64,000 nucleotides of DNA, from contig CACZZO010000007.1 in the NCBI GenBank assembly GCA_902785755.1, forward strand, positions 62,001 to 126,000, read 5' to 3'. Below the pieces are notes generated by a model. It was not told the origin of the DNA and did not search any database. It saw only the letters and a program-made list of their open reading frames with translations. Shown in pieces: positions 51,833 through 60,876 of the stretch. The position numbers and the translations under genes are program-made. The number at the start of each line of letters is the position of its first letter. Positions within the stretch are counted from its first letter, which is position 1. The DNA is from an uncultured Bacteroidia bacterium. Its GTDB lineage: Bacteria; Bacteroidota; Bacteroidia; Bacteroidales; F082.

Positions 51833-53280
51833 CCCATATTCTTTTTCTTCAAAAACCTCACAAACAGCACTAAACCTAAAATGGTAATGGCTGCACCGAT
51901 GCCATATCCGACAGGGCGGGGTAGGATAGAACCCAAACCGCCGTCGCCAGCCTTGGCCACGAAGAGGAAACTGCCCGTCACCATAGTCATAAAGAGGGCT
52001 GGGATGAGGGTGATGAGATACCAAAGTTTGCCTTTGTTTTTGGCGAGATAGACCGAAATGGCCCAAAGCGTCACAGTGGCCAGAACTTGGTTGGCCCAAG
52101 CGAAATAACGCCAAATGACTTGGAAGCCTTTCGCATCGGAGATGCTGTAAACCAAGATGATGGCTGTGACGATGAACATCGGGACAGCCACAATCAGGCG
52201 GTTCTTGATGGGCTTTTGGTCATAGTGCATGAAGTCGGCGATGATGAGTCGCGCCGAGCGCAAGGCTGTGTCGCCTGAGGTGACGGCAGCCGAAATGACA
52301 CCCAAAATGGTGATGGTGGCGATAACCGGCGTGAACCAAGTGTTGGCAATAATGCCCACAATGGCGGCACCACTCTTACCCGTCACATCGACCACGCTGT
52401 CAGGGCCGAAGAAATAGGCAGCGGCAGCGGCCCAAATCAAGGCGACGACACCTTCCGTAATCATGGCACCGTAGAAAATCGGGCGGCCTTGCTTCTCATT
52501 CACCATGCAACGCGCCATCAGTGGCGATTGCGTGGCATGGAAGCCCGAAATGGCACCACAGGCAATCGAAATGAACATCATCGGGAAGATGGGGTTGTTG
52601 GCCGCATCGGGATGGCGGTTCTGCAAGCCGCTCCACAATTCGGGGATTTCGGGCTTGTAGATAAGGAAAGCGATGAAAATGGCCACGGCCATGCCCAAGA
52701 GCAGGATGCCGAAAATGGGGTAAATCTTTCCGATGACTTTGTCGATGGGTAACAAGGTGGCAATCAGATAGTAAGCCAAAATGATTCCAATCCAAATATA
52801 TGGATTCCAGCCTTGGGTGAAGTGGGCATTGAGCAAGGTGGCGGGCGTGTTGACAAACACCACACCAACGAGAATCATCAGCAGAACTGTGAAGCCGCGC
52901 ATGATTTGCTTGGCACCTTTGCCCAAGTAGGTGCCGTGGATTTCGGGCAAACTACAGCCTTTGTCGCGCAACGAAATCATGCCCGCGAGGTAGTCGTGAA
53001 CGGCACCTGCAAAGATGCTGCCCAACACAATCCAAAGGAAGGAAGCCGTGCCGAACTGCGCCCCCATAATGGCTCCGATGATAGGCCCAACGCCCGCAAT
53101 ATTAAGGAATTGGATGAGGAAAATGCGCCAAGGCTTCATTGGAACATAGTCAACGCCATCGGCCATAGTCGTGGCTGGCGTGGCGCGTTGTGGGTCGGCA
53201 CCAAAGAGTTTTTCGACGAGAGTTCCGTAAACGAAATAGCCGAGGATGAGGACGGCCAAAGCGATAAAGAAAGTGATCAT
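51796..53280 (-). CDS. cstA: Carbon starvation protein CstA-like transporter
   Basis: 494 residues with about 13-14 membrane helices. Seen: FIALAVLILGYFVYGTLVEK, then VDYVPMKPWRIFLIQFLNIA, GVGPIIGAIMGAQFGTASFL, IFAGAVHDYLAGMISLRDKG, ACGAISGFHATQSPLMARCM and GVISAAVTSGDTALRSARLI. CstA-family proteins take up peptides or pyruvate; this is the shorter form (E. coli CstA has about 700 residues). Regulation is not visible. The very C-terminus is encoded by a dispersed repeat and so differs from the family. Confidence 0.93.
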   Translation of the reverse strand: MITFFIALAVLILGYFVYGTLVEKLFGADPQRATPATTMADGVDYVPMKPWRIFLIQFLNIAGVGPIIGAIMGAQFGTASFLWIVLGSIFAGAVHDYLAGMISLRDKGCSLPEIHGTYLGKGAKQIMRGFTVLLMILVGVVFVNTPATLLNAHFTQGWNPYIWIGIILAYYLIATLLPIDKVIGKIYPIFGILLLGMAVAIFIAFLIYKPEIPELWSGLQNRHPDAANNPIFPMMFISIACGAISGFHATQSPLMARCMVNEKQGRPIFYGAMITEGVVALIWAAAAAYFFGPDSVVDVTGKSGAAIVGIIANTWFTPVIATITILGVISAAVTSGDTALRSARLIIADFMHYDQKPIKNRLIVAVPMFIVTAIILVYSISDAKGFQVIWRYFAWANQVLATVTLWAISVYLAKNKGKLWYLITLIPALFMTMVTGSFLFVAKAGDGGLGSILPRPVGYGIGAAITILGLVLFVRFLKKKNMGFASQRNQSKIK

Positions 53281-53357
53281 GGACTTGTATTTTTAATTGG
53301 CGCAAAATTACGTTTTTTGTGAAATCCAATGCTTACTTAAAGCCATAAAAAACAAAA

Positions 53358-53388
53358 AAAGCGGCCTGAAGGTTTCCATACCGCTTGT
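53358..53388 (-). terminator. Terminator of the PepSY-like gene pair
   Basis: AAGCGG / CCGCTT pair at about 53359-53386; read on the minus strand it is followed by seven T. Confidence 0.65.
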
Positions 53389-53402
53389 AAAGGTGGTTCT
53401 CC

Positions 53403-53834
53403 TTAATCGTCAAAATCGACGACATTGTACTTCTTGTCAAATTCAATTTCGATGCCGTTGCTCAGCTCAATGTCCCAGCCACGGGTGTCCTTGGAGATTT
53501 TCACGATGGTTTGTTCAGCGTGAATACGGCTCACATAGTCTGTGATTTGGGGAGGAACCAATGCGGCAGGCACAGAGGTGTAGATGCTGGCGTGTTTGCA
53601 GTCCACCTCGTCCCATTCGAGCTTGCCGAACAAGTTGCCGTCAAACCCGATTTGGGTGTAGTCTTTGAGGGTCACGTCATAGTCTAAACCATCCATGATG
53701 CTGGCAAGTACCTCAGTTTGAGGGAAATAAGTCCTGACAAAGTCGTTGATAGTGTTGTTTTGTTTGTCTTTGCTGCATGATGTGTTGGCCAAAACCATGC
53801 CCAAGAAAAGGGTGCAAATGAATAATTTTTTCAT
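53403..53834 (-). CDS. PepSY-like (DUF2874) lipoprotein
   Basis: 143 residues. Signal MKKLFICTLFLGMVLANTSC with lipobox NTSC. One and a half PepSY-like repeats: INDFVRTYFPQTEVLASIMD, then DYDVTLKDYTQIGFDGNLFG, and VKISKDTRGWDIELSNGIEI. The 'YFP.a.i......d...y.V.l..g..i.F...g' pattern is that of small Bacteroidota PepSY-like proteins. A tandem paralogue lies 17 bp upstream; the two share order, length and the WDIELSNG[IL]E motif, so they arose by duplication. Confidence 0.88.
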   Translation of the reverse strand: MKKLFICTLFLGMVLANTSCSKDKQNNTINDFVRTYFPQTEVLASIMDGLDYDVTLKDYTQIGFDGNLFGKLEWDEVDCKHASIYTSVPAALVPPQITDYVSRIHAEQTIVKISKDTRGWDIELSNGIEIEFDKKYNVVDFDD

Positions 53835-53851
53835 GTTGGTTGAATTTTAGG

Positions 53852-54274
53852 TTAGTCGTCGACTTTGGTCACTTTGAAATTGTTGTTGAACTTGACTTCG
53901 AGCCCGTTGCTCAGTTCGATTTCCCAGCCGAAGAATTTCTTCTCCAATTTTTTAATGATGGTGTTGGGGAAGTTGGCGTTCACGTAGGCCGTGATTTGCT
54001 CGGGAACGAGGGTGGCGGGAACGCTGATGAACTTGGTGGCATGTTCGCAATCCACTTTTTTCCATTCGTTGTTGAGTTTGAACTCGATTTTGGTGTAGTC
54101 GTTCAAAACAACGTCGATGTCGTCTTCGTCAGGCATCACCATTTGGATGGTGGCCTCGGGGAAATACTGCGTCACGAACTGGGTGATGGCAGGATTGGCG
54201 TTGGTGTTTTGTGCCATTGCTGTGGACAAGCCGAAGCATACTATGGCGACGAAAGCGAAAATAAATCTTTTCAT
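53852..54274 (-). CDS. PepSY-like (DUF2874) exported protein
   Basis: 140 residues. Signal peptide MKRFIFAFVAIVCFGLSTAMA (no lipobox, so periplasmic, unlike its neighbour). ITQFVTQYFPEATIQMVMPD, then DDIDVVLNDYTKIEFKLNNE and IKKLEKKFFGWEIELSNGLE show the same fold as the 53403 protein. First gene of a two-gene unit. Role unknown; family proteins are thought to bind or inhibit partners in the envelope. Confidence 0.88.
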   Translation of the reverse strand: MKRFIFAFVAIVCFGLSTAMAQNTNANPAITQFVTQYFPEATIQMVMPDEDDIDVVLNDYTKIEFKLNNEWKKVDCEHATKFISVPATLVPEQITAYVNANFPNTIIKKLEKKFFGWEIELSNGLEVKFNNNFKVTKVDD

Positions 54275-54341
54275 TTGTTTAATGTTTAAGTTAGTAATTT
54301 GGTGAATTAAAGGATTTTATCAAGAACTAATTGCATCCGTA

Positions 54342-55458
54342 TTATTCTTTTTTGCCTCCAAATTCCATCAAATATGCCTTCAAAAAAGCATCAATATTTC
54401 CATCCATAACGCTTTGGACATCAGAGGTCTGGTAGTTGGTGCGATGGTCTTTCACGCGGCGGTCGTCGAAAACGTAGCTACGAATTTGGCTGCCCCATTC
54501 GATTTTCAGCTTGCCCGCCTCGATTTTGTTCTGCTCTTCCATACGGTGGCGCATCTCGCGGTCGTAGAGTTGCGACTTTAGGAGGCGCAAGGCATTCTCA
54601 CGGTTCTTGGGCTGGTCGCGGGTTTCGGTGTTCTCGATGAGGATTTCCTCTTCCTCGCCCGTGTAGGGGTCTTTGTATTGGTAGCGCAAACGCACGCCCG
54701 ACTCCACCTTGTTCACGTTCTGGCCGCCTGCACCGCCACTGCGGAAGGTGTCCCACGACAGGCGCGACTGCTCGACCACAATCTCAATCGTGTCGTCGAC
54801 AAGCGGAGTGACGAACACCGAGGCAAAGGAAGTCATTCGCTTGCCTTGCGCGTTGTACGGGCTGACGCGCACCAGACGGTGAACGCCGTTTTCTCCTTTC
54901 AGGTAGCCGTATGCATAATCGCCTTCAATCTTCATCGTCACCTGCTTGATACCTGCATCGTCGGCTTCCAAGAGGTTCGAGATGGTGAGTTTGTACTTGT
55001 GGTTTTCGGCGTAGCGCATATACATACGCATCAGCATCTGCGCCCAGTCTTGTGCCTCGGTGCCGCCCGCGCCCGCGTTGATTTTCAGCACTGCACTCAT
55101 CGGGTCGGCTTCCTCGCGAAGCATATTCTTGAACTCCAAGTTCTCCACAATTTGGATGGCCGCGTTGTATTGCTCGTCCACTTCCTCCTCGGTGGCCTCG
55201 CCTTCCTTGGCGAAATCGAACAGCACGGCGAGGTCGTTGCCGGCATCTTCGGCTTCCTTGTAGCCGTTGAGCCAGCCTTTCACCTCGCGCACCTTTTTCA
55301 TTGTGGCTTCGGCGGCTTTGGGGTCGGCCCAAAACTGCGGGTCTTGGGTCTTTTCGTCTAATTCCTGTGCTTCGATGGTACGTCTGTCGACGTCAAAGAT
55401 ACCTCCTCAAGGCATCAATCCTCTTACATAAGTCTTTAAGTTGGTCTTGGGTAATCAT
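54342..55458 (-). CDS. prfB: Peptide chain release factor 2, made by programmed +1 frameshift
   Basis: Translation starts at the ATG 55458 (MITQDQLKDLCKRIDALRRYL) and meets TGA at 55393-55395 after 21 codons. The context is AGGAGG TAT CTT TGA C, the same slippery site and internal Shine-Dalgarno arrangement as in E. coli prfB. After a +1 shift (CTT, then GAC) the frame 54342-55394 adds 350 residues (DVDRRTIEAQELDEKTQDPQ...), giving 371 in total, the normal RF2 length. The GGQ motif is in RSGGAGGQNVNKVESGVRLR. RF2 reads UAA and UGA stops, so the site makes its level self-limiting. Promoter box at 55481-55488. Confidence 0.95.
55393..55407 (-). promoter_or_regulatory. prfB frameshift site with internal Shine-Dalgarno
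   Basis: AGGAGG (55407-55402) is followed by TAT, the slippery CTT and TGA, then C. It is notable because ordinary start sites in this genome show no Shine-Dalgarno sequence. Confidence 0.95.
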
Positions 55459-55480
55459 ATCTAAAGTGTTTTTCAGGCTG

Positions 55481-55488
55481 CAAAGGTA
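55481..55488 (-). promoter_or_regulatory. -7 promoter box for prfB
   Basis: TACCTTTG on the minus strand, 22 bp before the ATG at 55458. Confidence 0.6.
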
Positions 55489-55518
55489 AAGATTTTTGCG
55501 GGATTTGCGTGGATTTTG

Positions 55519-55526
55519 TATTTTTG
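55519..55526 (+). promoter_or_regulatory. -7 promoter box for the BspA-like gene
   Basis: TATTTTTG, 42 bp before the ATG at 55569. Confidence 0.6.
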
Positions 55527-55568
55527 TCCCTTTGAAAAACATTGTATCACCCATTAAACCTTTGAATT

Positions 55569-57206
55569 ATGACGAAGAATTACTTGAAACAAGTTGTTTT
55601 GCTGGTCTTGTTGGCTTTTGGCCTGACCCAATTGAATGCCCAAACTTTCACTTACGGCGACTTGATTTATGAAGTCAATTACGGCGGCACTTCCGTCACC
55701 CTTTTGGAACACGTGGATGGCACCGATGCCACGGGTACATTGACCATTCCTGACTATGTGGTCTATAATGGAAACAACTACGCTGTCACCATCATTGACG
55801 GCTATGCTTTTAGCTATTGCAGGGGACTTGAAGGCACTTTGATCCTTCCCAACACCCTTGAGGAAATCGGCGACGATGCCTTTGACTATTGCGGTTTTAC
55901 TGGCGTGGTGACCATTCCCGCATCGGTGGAATGGATTGGCTACACGCCTTTCTATGGTTGTGATGGCATTGAGGGCTTTGTAGTGGACCCCGCCAACGAG
56001 GACTTCGACTCGCGCGACAACTGCAACGCCATCATCAAAAAATACAACGACGAGCTGATTGTCGGTTGCAAAAACTCGACGATTCCTGACGGCGTGGTGT
56101 CTATTGCCGAAGATGCCTTTAACCGTTGCAGCGGCCTGACTTCCATCACCATCCCAAGTTCGGTGACCGAAATCGGCGGTTGGTCGTTTTGGTTCACAGG
56201 GCTGACGAGCATCAACATCCCTGCTTCGGTGACTTACATCGGCACAAACCCGTTTGGCGGCTGCGCCGAACTGGCAGAAATCACCGTGGAAAGCGGCAAC
56301 ACGGTTTTCGACTCAAGAAACGGTTGCAACGCCATCATCAGGACGAGCACCAACGAACTGCTTGCCGGCTGCCAAAACACCGTGATTCCTGACAACGTTA
56401 CTCGTATCGGCGACAACGCTTTTTACTATTGCAGCACCCTTACGGGCAAGTTGGTGATTCCCGAAAACATCACTTCCATCGGAAAATATGCCTTTGAAAA
56501 ATGCACCGGTTTGACGGGTTCCTTGGTCATCCCCAACACGGTTGTCGAACTCGGCGAGTCGGCTTTTGCCTATTGCTCGGGCTTCGATGGCACCTTGACC
56601 CTCAGCGAGAGTTTGACTTTCATCGGAGGCTGGACTTTTGAGGAATGTGGAGGTTTCAAAGGTTCATTGGTGATACCCAATTTGGTGACAGAAATCGGTT
56701 CCAGCGCGTTTGAAGGCTGCCACGGATTCGATGGCACCTTGACCCTCTCCAAGAGCTTGGAATATGTAGGAGGTTTCGCTTTTGCAAGTTGTTCGGGCTT
56801 CACCGAAGCAGTCATCTTGACCGAAACGCCGCCCACGCTTGATATGTTTCCTTTCGGTGGCTTCGGCAGCAACAAACTCATCGTGCCTTGCGGATGCGTT
56901 TCGGTTTACGAGAACTCCGACTGGAGCGAGCAGTTCACCAACATCGTCGATGATTGCGTTGCGATTTCGGAAGTGGAAGGCAAGGAAACATCTGTCTATC
57001 CCAACCCGACCCAAGGCCGCGTGACCATCACGGCGGAAGGCATCCGTCACATCAGCATCTATAATATAATAGGTGTGAAGGTGTTTGAAAGCACCGTCAA
57101 TGCCGATGCTTTCGAGTTTGATTTCAGCGGCCATAATGCCGGGGTTTATCTGGTCAGGACGGAAACCGCGAAAGGCGTTGAGGCCAAATTGGTTACGGTG
57201 GAATAA
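55569..57206 (+). CDS. BspA-like leucine-rich-repeat T9SS surface protein
   Basis: 545 residues. Signal peptide MTKNYLKQVVLLVLLAFGLTQLNA. About 50-440 is a series of LRR_5 (BspA/treponemal) repeats with the pattern 'L.IP..V..IG..AF..C..L': LILPNTLEEIGDDAFDYCGF, then ITIPSSVTEIGGWSFWFTGL and LVIPENITSIGKYAFEKCTG. The C-terminal 75 residues are a T9SS sorting domain (SVYPNPTQGRVTITAEGIRH, then ISIYNIIGVKVFEST, GHNAGVYLVRTETAKG). Cell-surface adhesion or binding is the usual role of such proteins. Monocistronic. Confidence 0.92.
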   Translation: MTKNYLKQVVLLVLLAFGLTQLNAQTFTYGDLIYEVNYGGTSVTLLEHVDGTDATGTLTIPDYVVYNGNNYAVTIIDGYAFSYCRGLEGTLILPNTLEEIGDDAFDYCGFTGVVTIPASVEWIGYTPFYGCDGIEGFVVDPANEDFDSRDNCNAIIKKYNDELIVGCKNSTIPDGVVSIAEDAFNRCSGLTSITIPSSVTEIGGWSFWFTGLTSINIPASVTYIGTNPFGGCAELAEITVESGNTVFDSRNGCNAIIRTSTNELLAGCQNTVIPDNVTRIGDNAFYYCSTLTGKLVIPENITSIGKYAFEKCTGLTGSLVIPNTVVELGESAFAYCSGFDGTLTLSESLTFIGGWTFEECGGFKGSLVIPNLVTEIGSSAFEGCHGFDGTLTLSKSLEYVGGFAFASCSGFTEAVILTETPPTLDMFPFGGFGSNKLIVPCGCVSVYENSDWSEQFTNIVDDCVAISEVEGKETSVYPNPTQGRVTITAEGIRHISIYNIIGVKVFESTVNADAFEFDFSGHNAGVYLVRTETAKGVEAKLVTVE

Positions 57207-57262
57207 AACCTGTGGGGATTGATAAAGCGGTGGAAGAAGATGGAAATATTGTGATTTTCTTG

Positions 57263-57300
57263 TTATAATGGAAAATTATTATATTATTTTTCCGTTATAT
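57263..57300. repeat. Palindrome upstream of ATPase copy 3
   Basis: Imperfect inverted repeat: TATAATGGAAAAT (57264-57276) against ATTTTTCCGTTATA (57286-57299). It ends 13 bp before the -7 box of the ATPase gene and contains the GGAAAA core twice in opposite orientation. Confidence 0.75.
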
Positions 57301-57312
57301 CATAAAAAGTGG

Positions 57313-57320
57313 TATTTTTG
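57313..57320 (+). promoter_or_regulatory. -7 promoter box for ATPase copy 3
   Basis: TATTTTTG, 22 bp before the ATG at 57343. Confidence 0.6.
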
Positions 57321-57342
57321 CTGTTGGCTAACACATTAAAAT

Positions 57343-58476
57343 ATGATTGAACGACGACTGAAGCAACTCATTCTTCCACGGCTTTTTAAGGGGAAAGCCA
57401 TTGTGCTGACGGGGCCTCGTCAGGTAGGAAAGACCACTTTGCTCCGAATGTTGATGGCTGAGACGGACAAAAAAACATTGTTCTGGAATTGTGATGAACC
57501 TGACATACGGCAAAAACTGACAAATCCTACCTCAACGCAACTACAGGCTGAAACTGCCCAATATGAACTCGTCTTCATAGACGAGGCGCAACGTGTGCCA
57601 AACATAGGCGTTACGCTGAAATTGCTCATCGACAATCTTCCGATGAAACAAATCGTTGTCACAGGATCGTCGGCTTTGCAACTCTCCAATTCCATTAACG
57701 AGCCCTTGACAGGAAGGAAATATGAATACAATGTGTTTCCTTTTTCTTCAGAGGAACTTATTGACAATCACGGCTCTATGGATGAAAAGAGACTTTTGGA
57801 ACGTAGATTGGTGTATGGCGCGTATCCTGAAGTGGCCAATTCGCAAGGGGAGGAGCGCGAAACTTTGTCGAATCTCGTCAATAGTTATCTTTACAAGGAC
57901 GTCTTCGCTTTTCAGGATGTGCGGAAGCCTGAGATTATTGAGCAATTGCTGCAGGCTTTGGCTCTGCAAATGGGTAGCGAGGTGTCATTTAATGAACTAT
58001 CCAAGTTGTTGGGTCTCAATTCACAAACGGTGCAGCGCTACATTGATTTGTTGGAGAAGTCATACATCTTATTTCATCTGCGTTCGTTCAGCCGCAATTT
58101 GAGAAACGAGTTGAAGAAAAGCCGGAAAATCTATTTCTTCGACAATGGGGTGCGCAATGCGATTCTTGGCGATTTCAAGCCGCTTCAACTTCGACAAGAC
58201 GCGGGGGCGTTGTGGGAAAACTTTCTTGTGAGTGAGCGCTTGAAGCACAATTCCTATAGCCTTTTCTATGGTAAAAGTTACTTTTGGCGAACCCAACAGC
58301 AACAGGAAGTCGATTATCTGGAAGACATCGACGGTGTTTTGCATACCTACGAGTTCAAATGGAGTAAGGCCAAACAGCCAAAACTGACCGAAACTTTCGC
58401 CCACAATTATCCTGAGCATACCTTCACGGTTGTCAATCCAGATAATTATCAGGACTTTGTAACTGGCAGAATCTGA
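57343..58476 (+). CDS. AAA_14/DUF4143 ATPase with a D...ExK C-terminus (copy 3)
   Basis: 377 residues, shorter than copies 1 and 2. Walker A VLTGPRQVGKTTLLRML, Walker B YELVFIDEAQRVPNIG, sensor-like IVVTGSSALQLSNSINEPLT with TGRKYEYNVFPFSSEEL. The DUF4143 region has YLYKDVFAFQDVRKPEIIEQ, then FNELSKLLGLNSQTVQRYID and KKSRKIYFFDNGVRNAIL. C-terminal motif QQEVDYLEDIDGVLHTYEFKW (D...ExK as in PD-(D/E)XK). It is the 'slim' DUF4143 type that is very abundant in Bacteroidota. Promoter box and palindrome directly upstream. Behind it a short decayed frame and a 51-bp repeat element. Confidence 0.92.
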   Translation: MIERRLKQLILPRLFKGKAIVLTGPRQVGKTTLLRMLMAETDKKTLFWNCDEPDIRQKLTNPTSTQLQAETAQYELVFIDEAQRVPNIGVTLKLLIDNLPMKQIVVTGSSALQLSNSINEPLTGRKYEYNVFPFSSEELIDNHGSMDEKRLLERRLVYGAYPEVANSQGEERETLSNLVNSYLYKDVFAFQDVRKPEIIEQLLQALALQMGSEVSFNELSKLLGLNSQTVQRYIDLLEKSYILFHLRSFSRNLRNELKKSRKIYFFDNGVRNAILGDFKPLQLRQDAGALWENFLVSERLKHNSYSLFYGKSYFWRTQQQQEVDYLEDIDGVLHTYEFKWSKAKQPKLTETFAHNYPEHTFTVVNPDNYQDFVTGRI

Positions 58477-58589
58477 CTTGATGGGACGAAGTGGTTGAGT
58501 ATGAAAAACTCTCGCCTTTTCGTTGGAGTTTTATGCTTATAAAATCCTGATGGAAGGACTTTCTTTGGAGGAGATGCGATTTGAAAAAG

Positions 58590-58640
58590 TGTTGCCTCCA
58601 ACCAACACTTTTCCATAAAAACTGCTGTCTGTAGGCAACA
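58590..58640 (+). repeat. 51-bp element with 8-bp terminal inverted repeats (copy 1)
   Basis: Starts TGTTGCCT and ends AGGCAACA, exact inverted repeats. It differs from the copy at 62671-62721 at only two of 51 positions. A half copy lies at 60978-60995 in the opposite orientation. The preceding 75 bp keep a short frame (...MEGLSLEEMRFEKVLPP) that reads into the element and looks like the decayed end of a gene. Confidence 0.85.
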
Positions 58641-58734
58641 TCTTTTATTTTTATTGCGTTATGTCACAAAACGCCGCCCTTATGCGTCATATTGACAAAG
58701 ATAGTTTTTACCGACAATTCCAAAACAAATCATT

Positions 58735-60849
58735 ATGAATAAAAAAATGTGTTTCGTTTTGCTGCTTCTTGCCAGCAACTTTGCTTTCGCCCAAGACAAC
58801 TACCTTTGGCCCATTCAAGGAAAAAAGGCTGGCGAAGACATTCTCTACCGTCCGCAAGACTATATCGGCGTGGCCGATGGCGTGAATCAAGCCGAGTTGA
58901 ATTTTAACCATTTGATTATTGGTGCACCTTTGGGAACGCCAGTGCTTTGCCCCGTCGATGGGACTATCACGCACGCCAACATTCTCTACAGCAACAGTTT
59001 CAGTTGTTCTATTGATGTATTTAACCAACAAACGGGCAACTTCGAGCAAGACTCACTTCTGTTCATCGAGTGGGGAATGTCGCCGGAAAAGATTCGTTAT
59101 ATGAACACAAGTGTTTCCATTCGCGTTGCCGACGGACGAGTGGTGCACGTGAGCGGTATGCGCCCGTTGCGGCTGTTCAAGACGGGCGAAACCCTGCATC
59201 GGGGCGATGTGTTGGGCATCGTGGGCTATTATTACAAGCGCATCAAGGAGCCTTGCGTGGTGGTCAGCATCTCCAAAAACTCGCAAGCCGTTGACCCGAT
59301 GACACCTTTCGGCCTGAAGACCACTTTCATCCCGCCCAAAGCAAACAACAAGACCCAACTGACATACGATGAGGCCATTGCCGACCTTGACGAACTGATG
59401 GATGCCTTCGAGGATGCCTTCCCTGGATTGTACGACTACACTTCAAAGGAGGAGTTTGACGCTTTCCTCGCCCGAAAGAAGGCGACGATAGGCGAAACCA
59501 TTCCTATCGGCGACTTTGAAGTGATAGTGCATTCCGTGATTTCCAAAGTGTGCGACAGCCATACCTCCATCATTTCCGAATCGAAGATAAAGGGCGTAAC
59601 TATGCCAAACTCGGTGCTGTTGGGTTGGTTTAACGACACCCTTCAGGTGTGGCGAGCCGTTCCGAAGTACAAAGAATATCTTGGCAAAAAGGTGGTTTCG
59701 GTGAACGGCATTCCTGCCGACTCGTTGAAAACGTTGTTGTTGGAGTTTGACGAAGCTTCCGATGGCTATGTGAAGAGCTGCGGAGATCTTGTACTGATTT
59801 ATGGAATGGACAATTATTTTTGTGAACAAATCGCAAAAGATTGCAATATCACCGTCACTTTTGCCGACGGCGAGACGAAGCGCTTTGAGCAGATGGGACG
59901 CAAAGACCCTGCTCGCGAACCGAAGTGGATAGAATATGCATACCATCATTTCCACGTCGACGAAAAAGCGCTTTTCCAGTATAAAAAACTCTCGGATTCG
60001 GTGGCTTATCTCGATATCCGAACTTTCGAATTAGACGAAATGCAGGAAGATAGCGTGAGGGCATTTTTCACACAAATCATTGCCGACAGCATTCCTAACC
60101 TCATCATCGACCTGCGCGACAACTACGGCGGCCCGCGTGAGGTGATGGAAACCATTTATTCCTACCTTGCGCAAAAGCCGTTCTGCACCTCGCTTTACCG
60201 ATTTGTGAACAAGAGAGGCGGCTACAAATGTTTCGGCGGCAGTTGTCCCGTGGACGAGGAGTCAACAATGGTTTTCCCTGATTATGAGCCGCTTGCCAAC
60301 GGTGAAGGCTTCGTGAAGAACGAGCCGGAATGGGTTAATCCTGACAGTTTAGTCAACTACAAGGGGCGGCTGTATGTGCTGACGAACGAGGCCTCGTTTT
60401 CGGCTTCTGCGTCTTTCGCGGGCTATGTGAAGAAGCAAAACAGGGGAGTGCTGGTCGGGCGCGAGACGGGTTCGGCTTACCATCAGATGAAAGCCGAGCA
60501 TTTCACGCAATATATGATGCCCGCTTCCGGTATCACCGTGCAGATTCCGATGATCAAGATTGTGGCTGACACAGTGGTGAACGAGCGTTTTCCCTTCGGT
60601 CGCGGAGTGCTGCCCGACTATCCCGTCAACTTCACGCCCGAGGAGCTATCCTTTGCCCACGGCGACTCCATCCTGAACTACACCCAACAACTCATCCGCG
60701 AGGGGAAGTACATCTATTATGTTGAGCCTGAACCTGAAACGCTTGGTTCAGTTGAGGAAACAGGGAAGGGCTTTCCTTGGCTTTGGGTTGTCGGTGGCGG
60801 AGTAATGGTTTTGTTTGGGATTGCCGTGCTGGTGCGGAAGAATCGATAG
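58735..60849 (+). CDS. S41 peptidase with a degenerate M23-like N-terminal domain and C-terminal membrane helix
   Basis: 704 residues. Signal peptide MNKKMCFVLLLLASNFAFA. About 25-200 has the M23/LytM outline (FNHLIIGAPLGTPVLCPVDG, then HVSGMRPLRLFKTGETLHRG, DVLGIVGYYYKRIKEPCVVV, VDP), but the family's Asp ligand and the HxH motif are replaced (LII, CVVVSI), so it should not bind zinc or cut peptidoglycan. About 210-650 is an S41/tail-specific-protease domain with LTNEASFSASASFAGYVKKQ (catalytic-Ser region) and VLVGRETGSAYHQM. The end is GFPWLWVVGGGVMVLFGIAV, LVRKNR, a C-terminal anchor. A membrane-bound protease with a binding-type M23 module is the likely design. Confidence 0.85.
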   Translation: MNKKMCFVLLLLASNFAFAQDNYLWPIQGKKAGEDILYRPQDYIGVADGVNQAELNFNHLIIGAPLGTPVLCPVDGTITHANILYSNSFSCSIDVFNQQTGNFEQDSLLFIEWGMSPEKIRYMNTSVSIRVADGRVVHVSGMRPLRLFKTGETLHRGDVLGIVGYYYKRIKEPCVVVSISKNSQAVDPMTPFGLKTTFIPPKANNKTQLTYDEAIADLDELMDAFEDAFPGLYDYTSKEEFDAFLARKKATIGETIPIGDFEVIVHSVISKVCDSHTSIISESKIKGVTMPNSVLLGWFNDTLQVWRAVPKYKEYLGKKVVSVNGIPADSLKTLLLEFDEASDGYVKSCGDLVLIYGMDNYFCEQIAKDCNITVTFADGETKRFEQMGRKDPAREPKWIEYAYHHFHVDEKALFQYKKLSDSVAYLDIRTFELDEMQEDSVRAFFTQIIADSIPNLIIDLRDNYGGPREVMETIYSYLAQKPFCTSLYRFVNKRGGYKCFGGSCPVDEESTMVFPDYEPLANGEGFVKNEPEWVNPDSLVNYKGRLYVLTNEASFSASASFAGYVKKQNRGVLVGRETGSAYHQMKAEHFTQYMMPASGITVQIPMIKIVADTVVNERFPFGRGVLPDYPVNFTPEELSFAHGDSILNYTQQLIREGKYIYYVEPEPETLGSVEETGKGFPWLWVVGGGVMVLFGIAVLVRKNR

Positions 60850-60876
60850 AAATCAATACAAAAAAACCAGCATCCA

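Noticed and set aside
57200..57262. Purine-rich stretch behind the BspA-like gene as a tandem repeat
   Set aside because: GGAAGA/GGAAAT similarity is too short and irregular; only the palindrome at 57263-57300 stands out.
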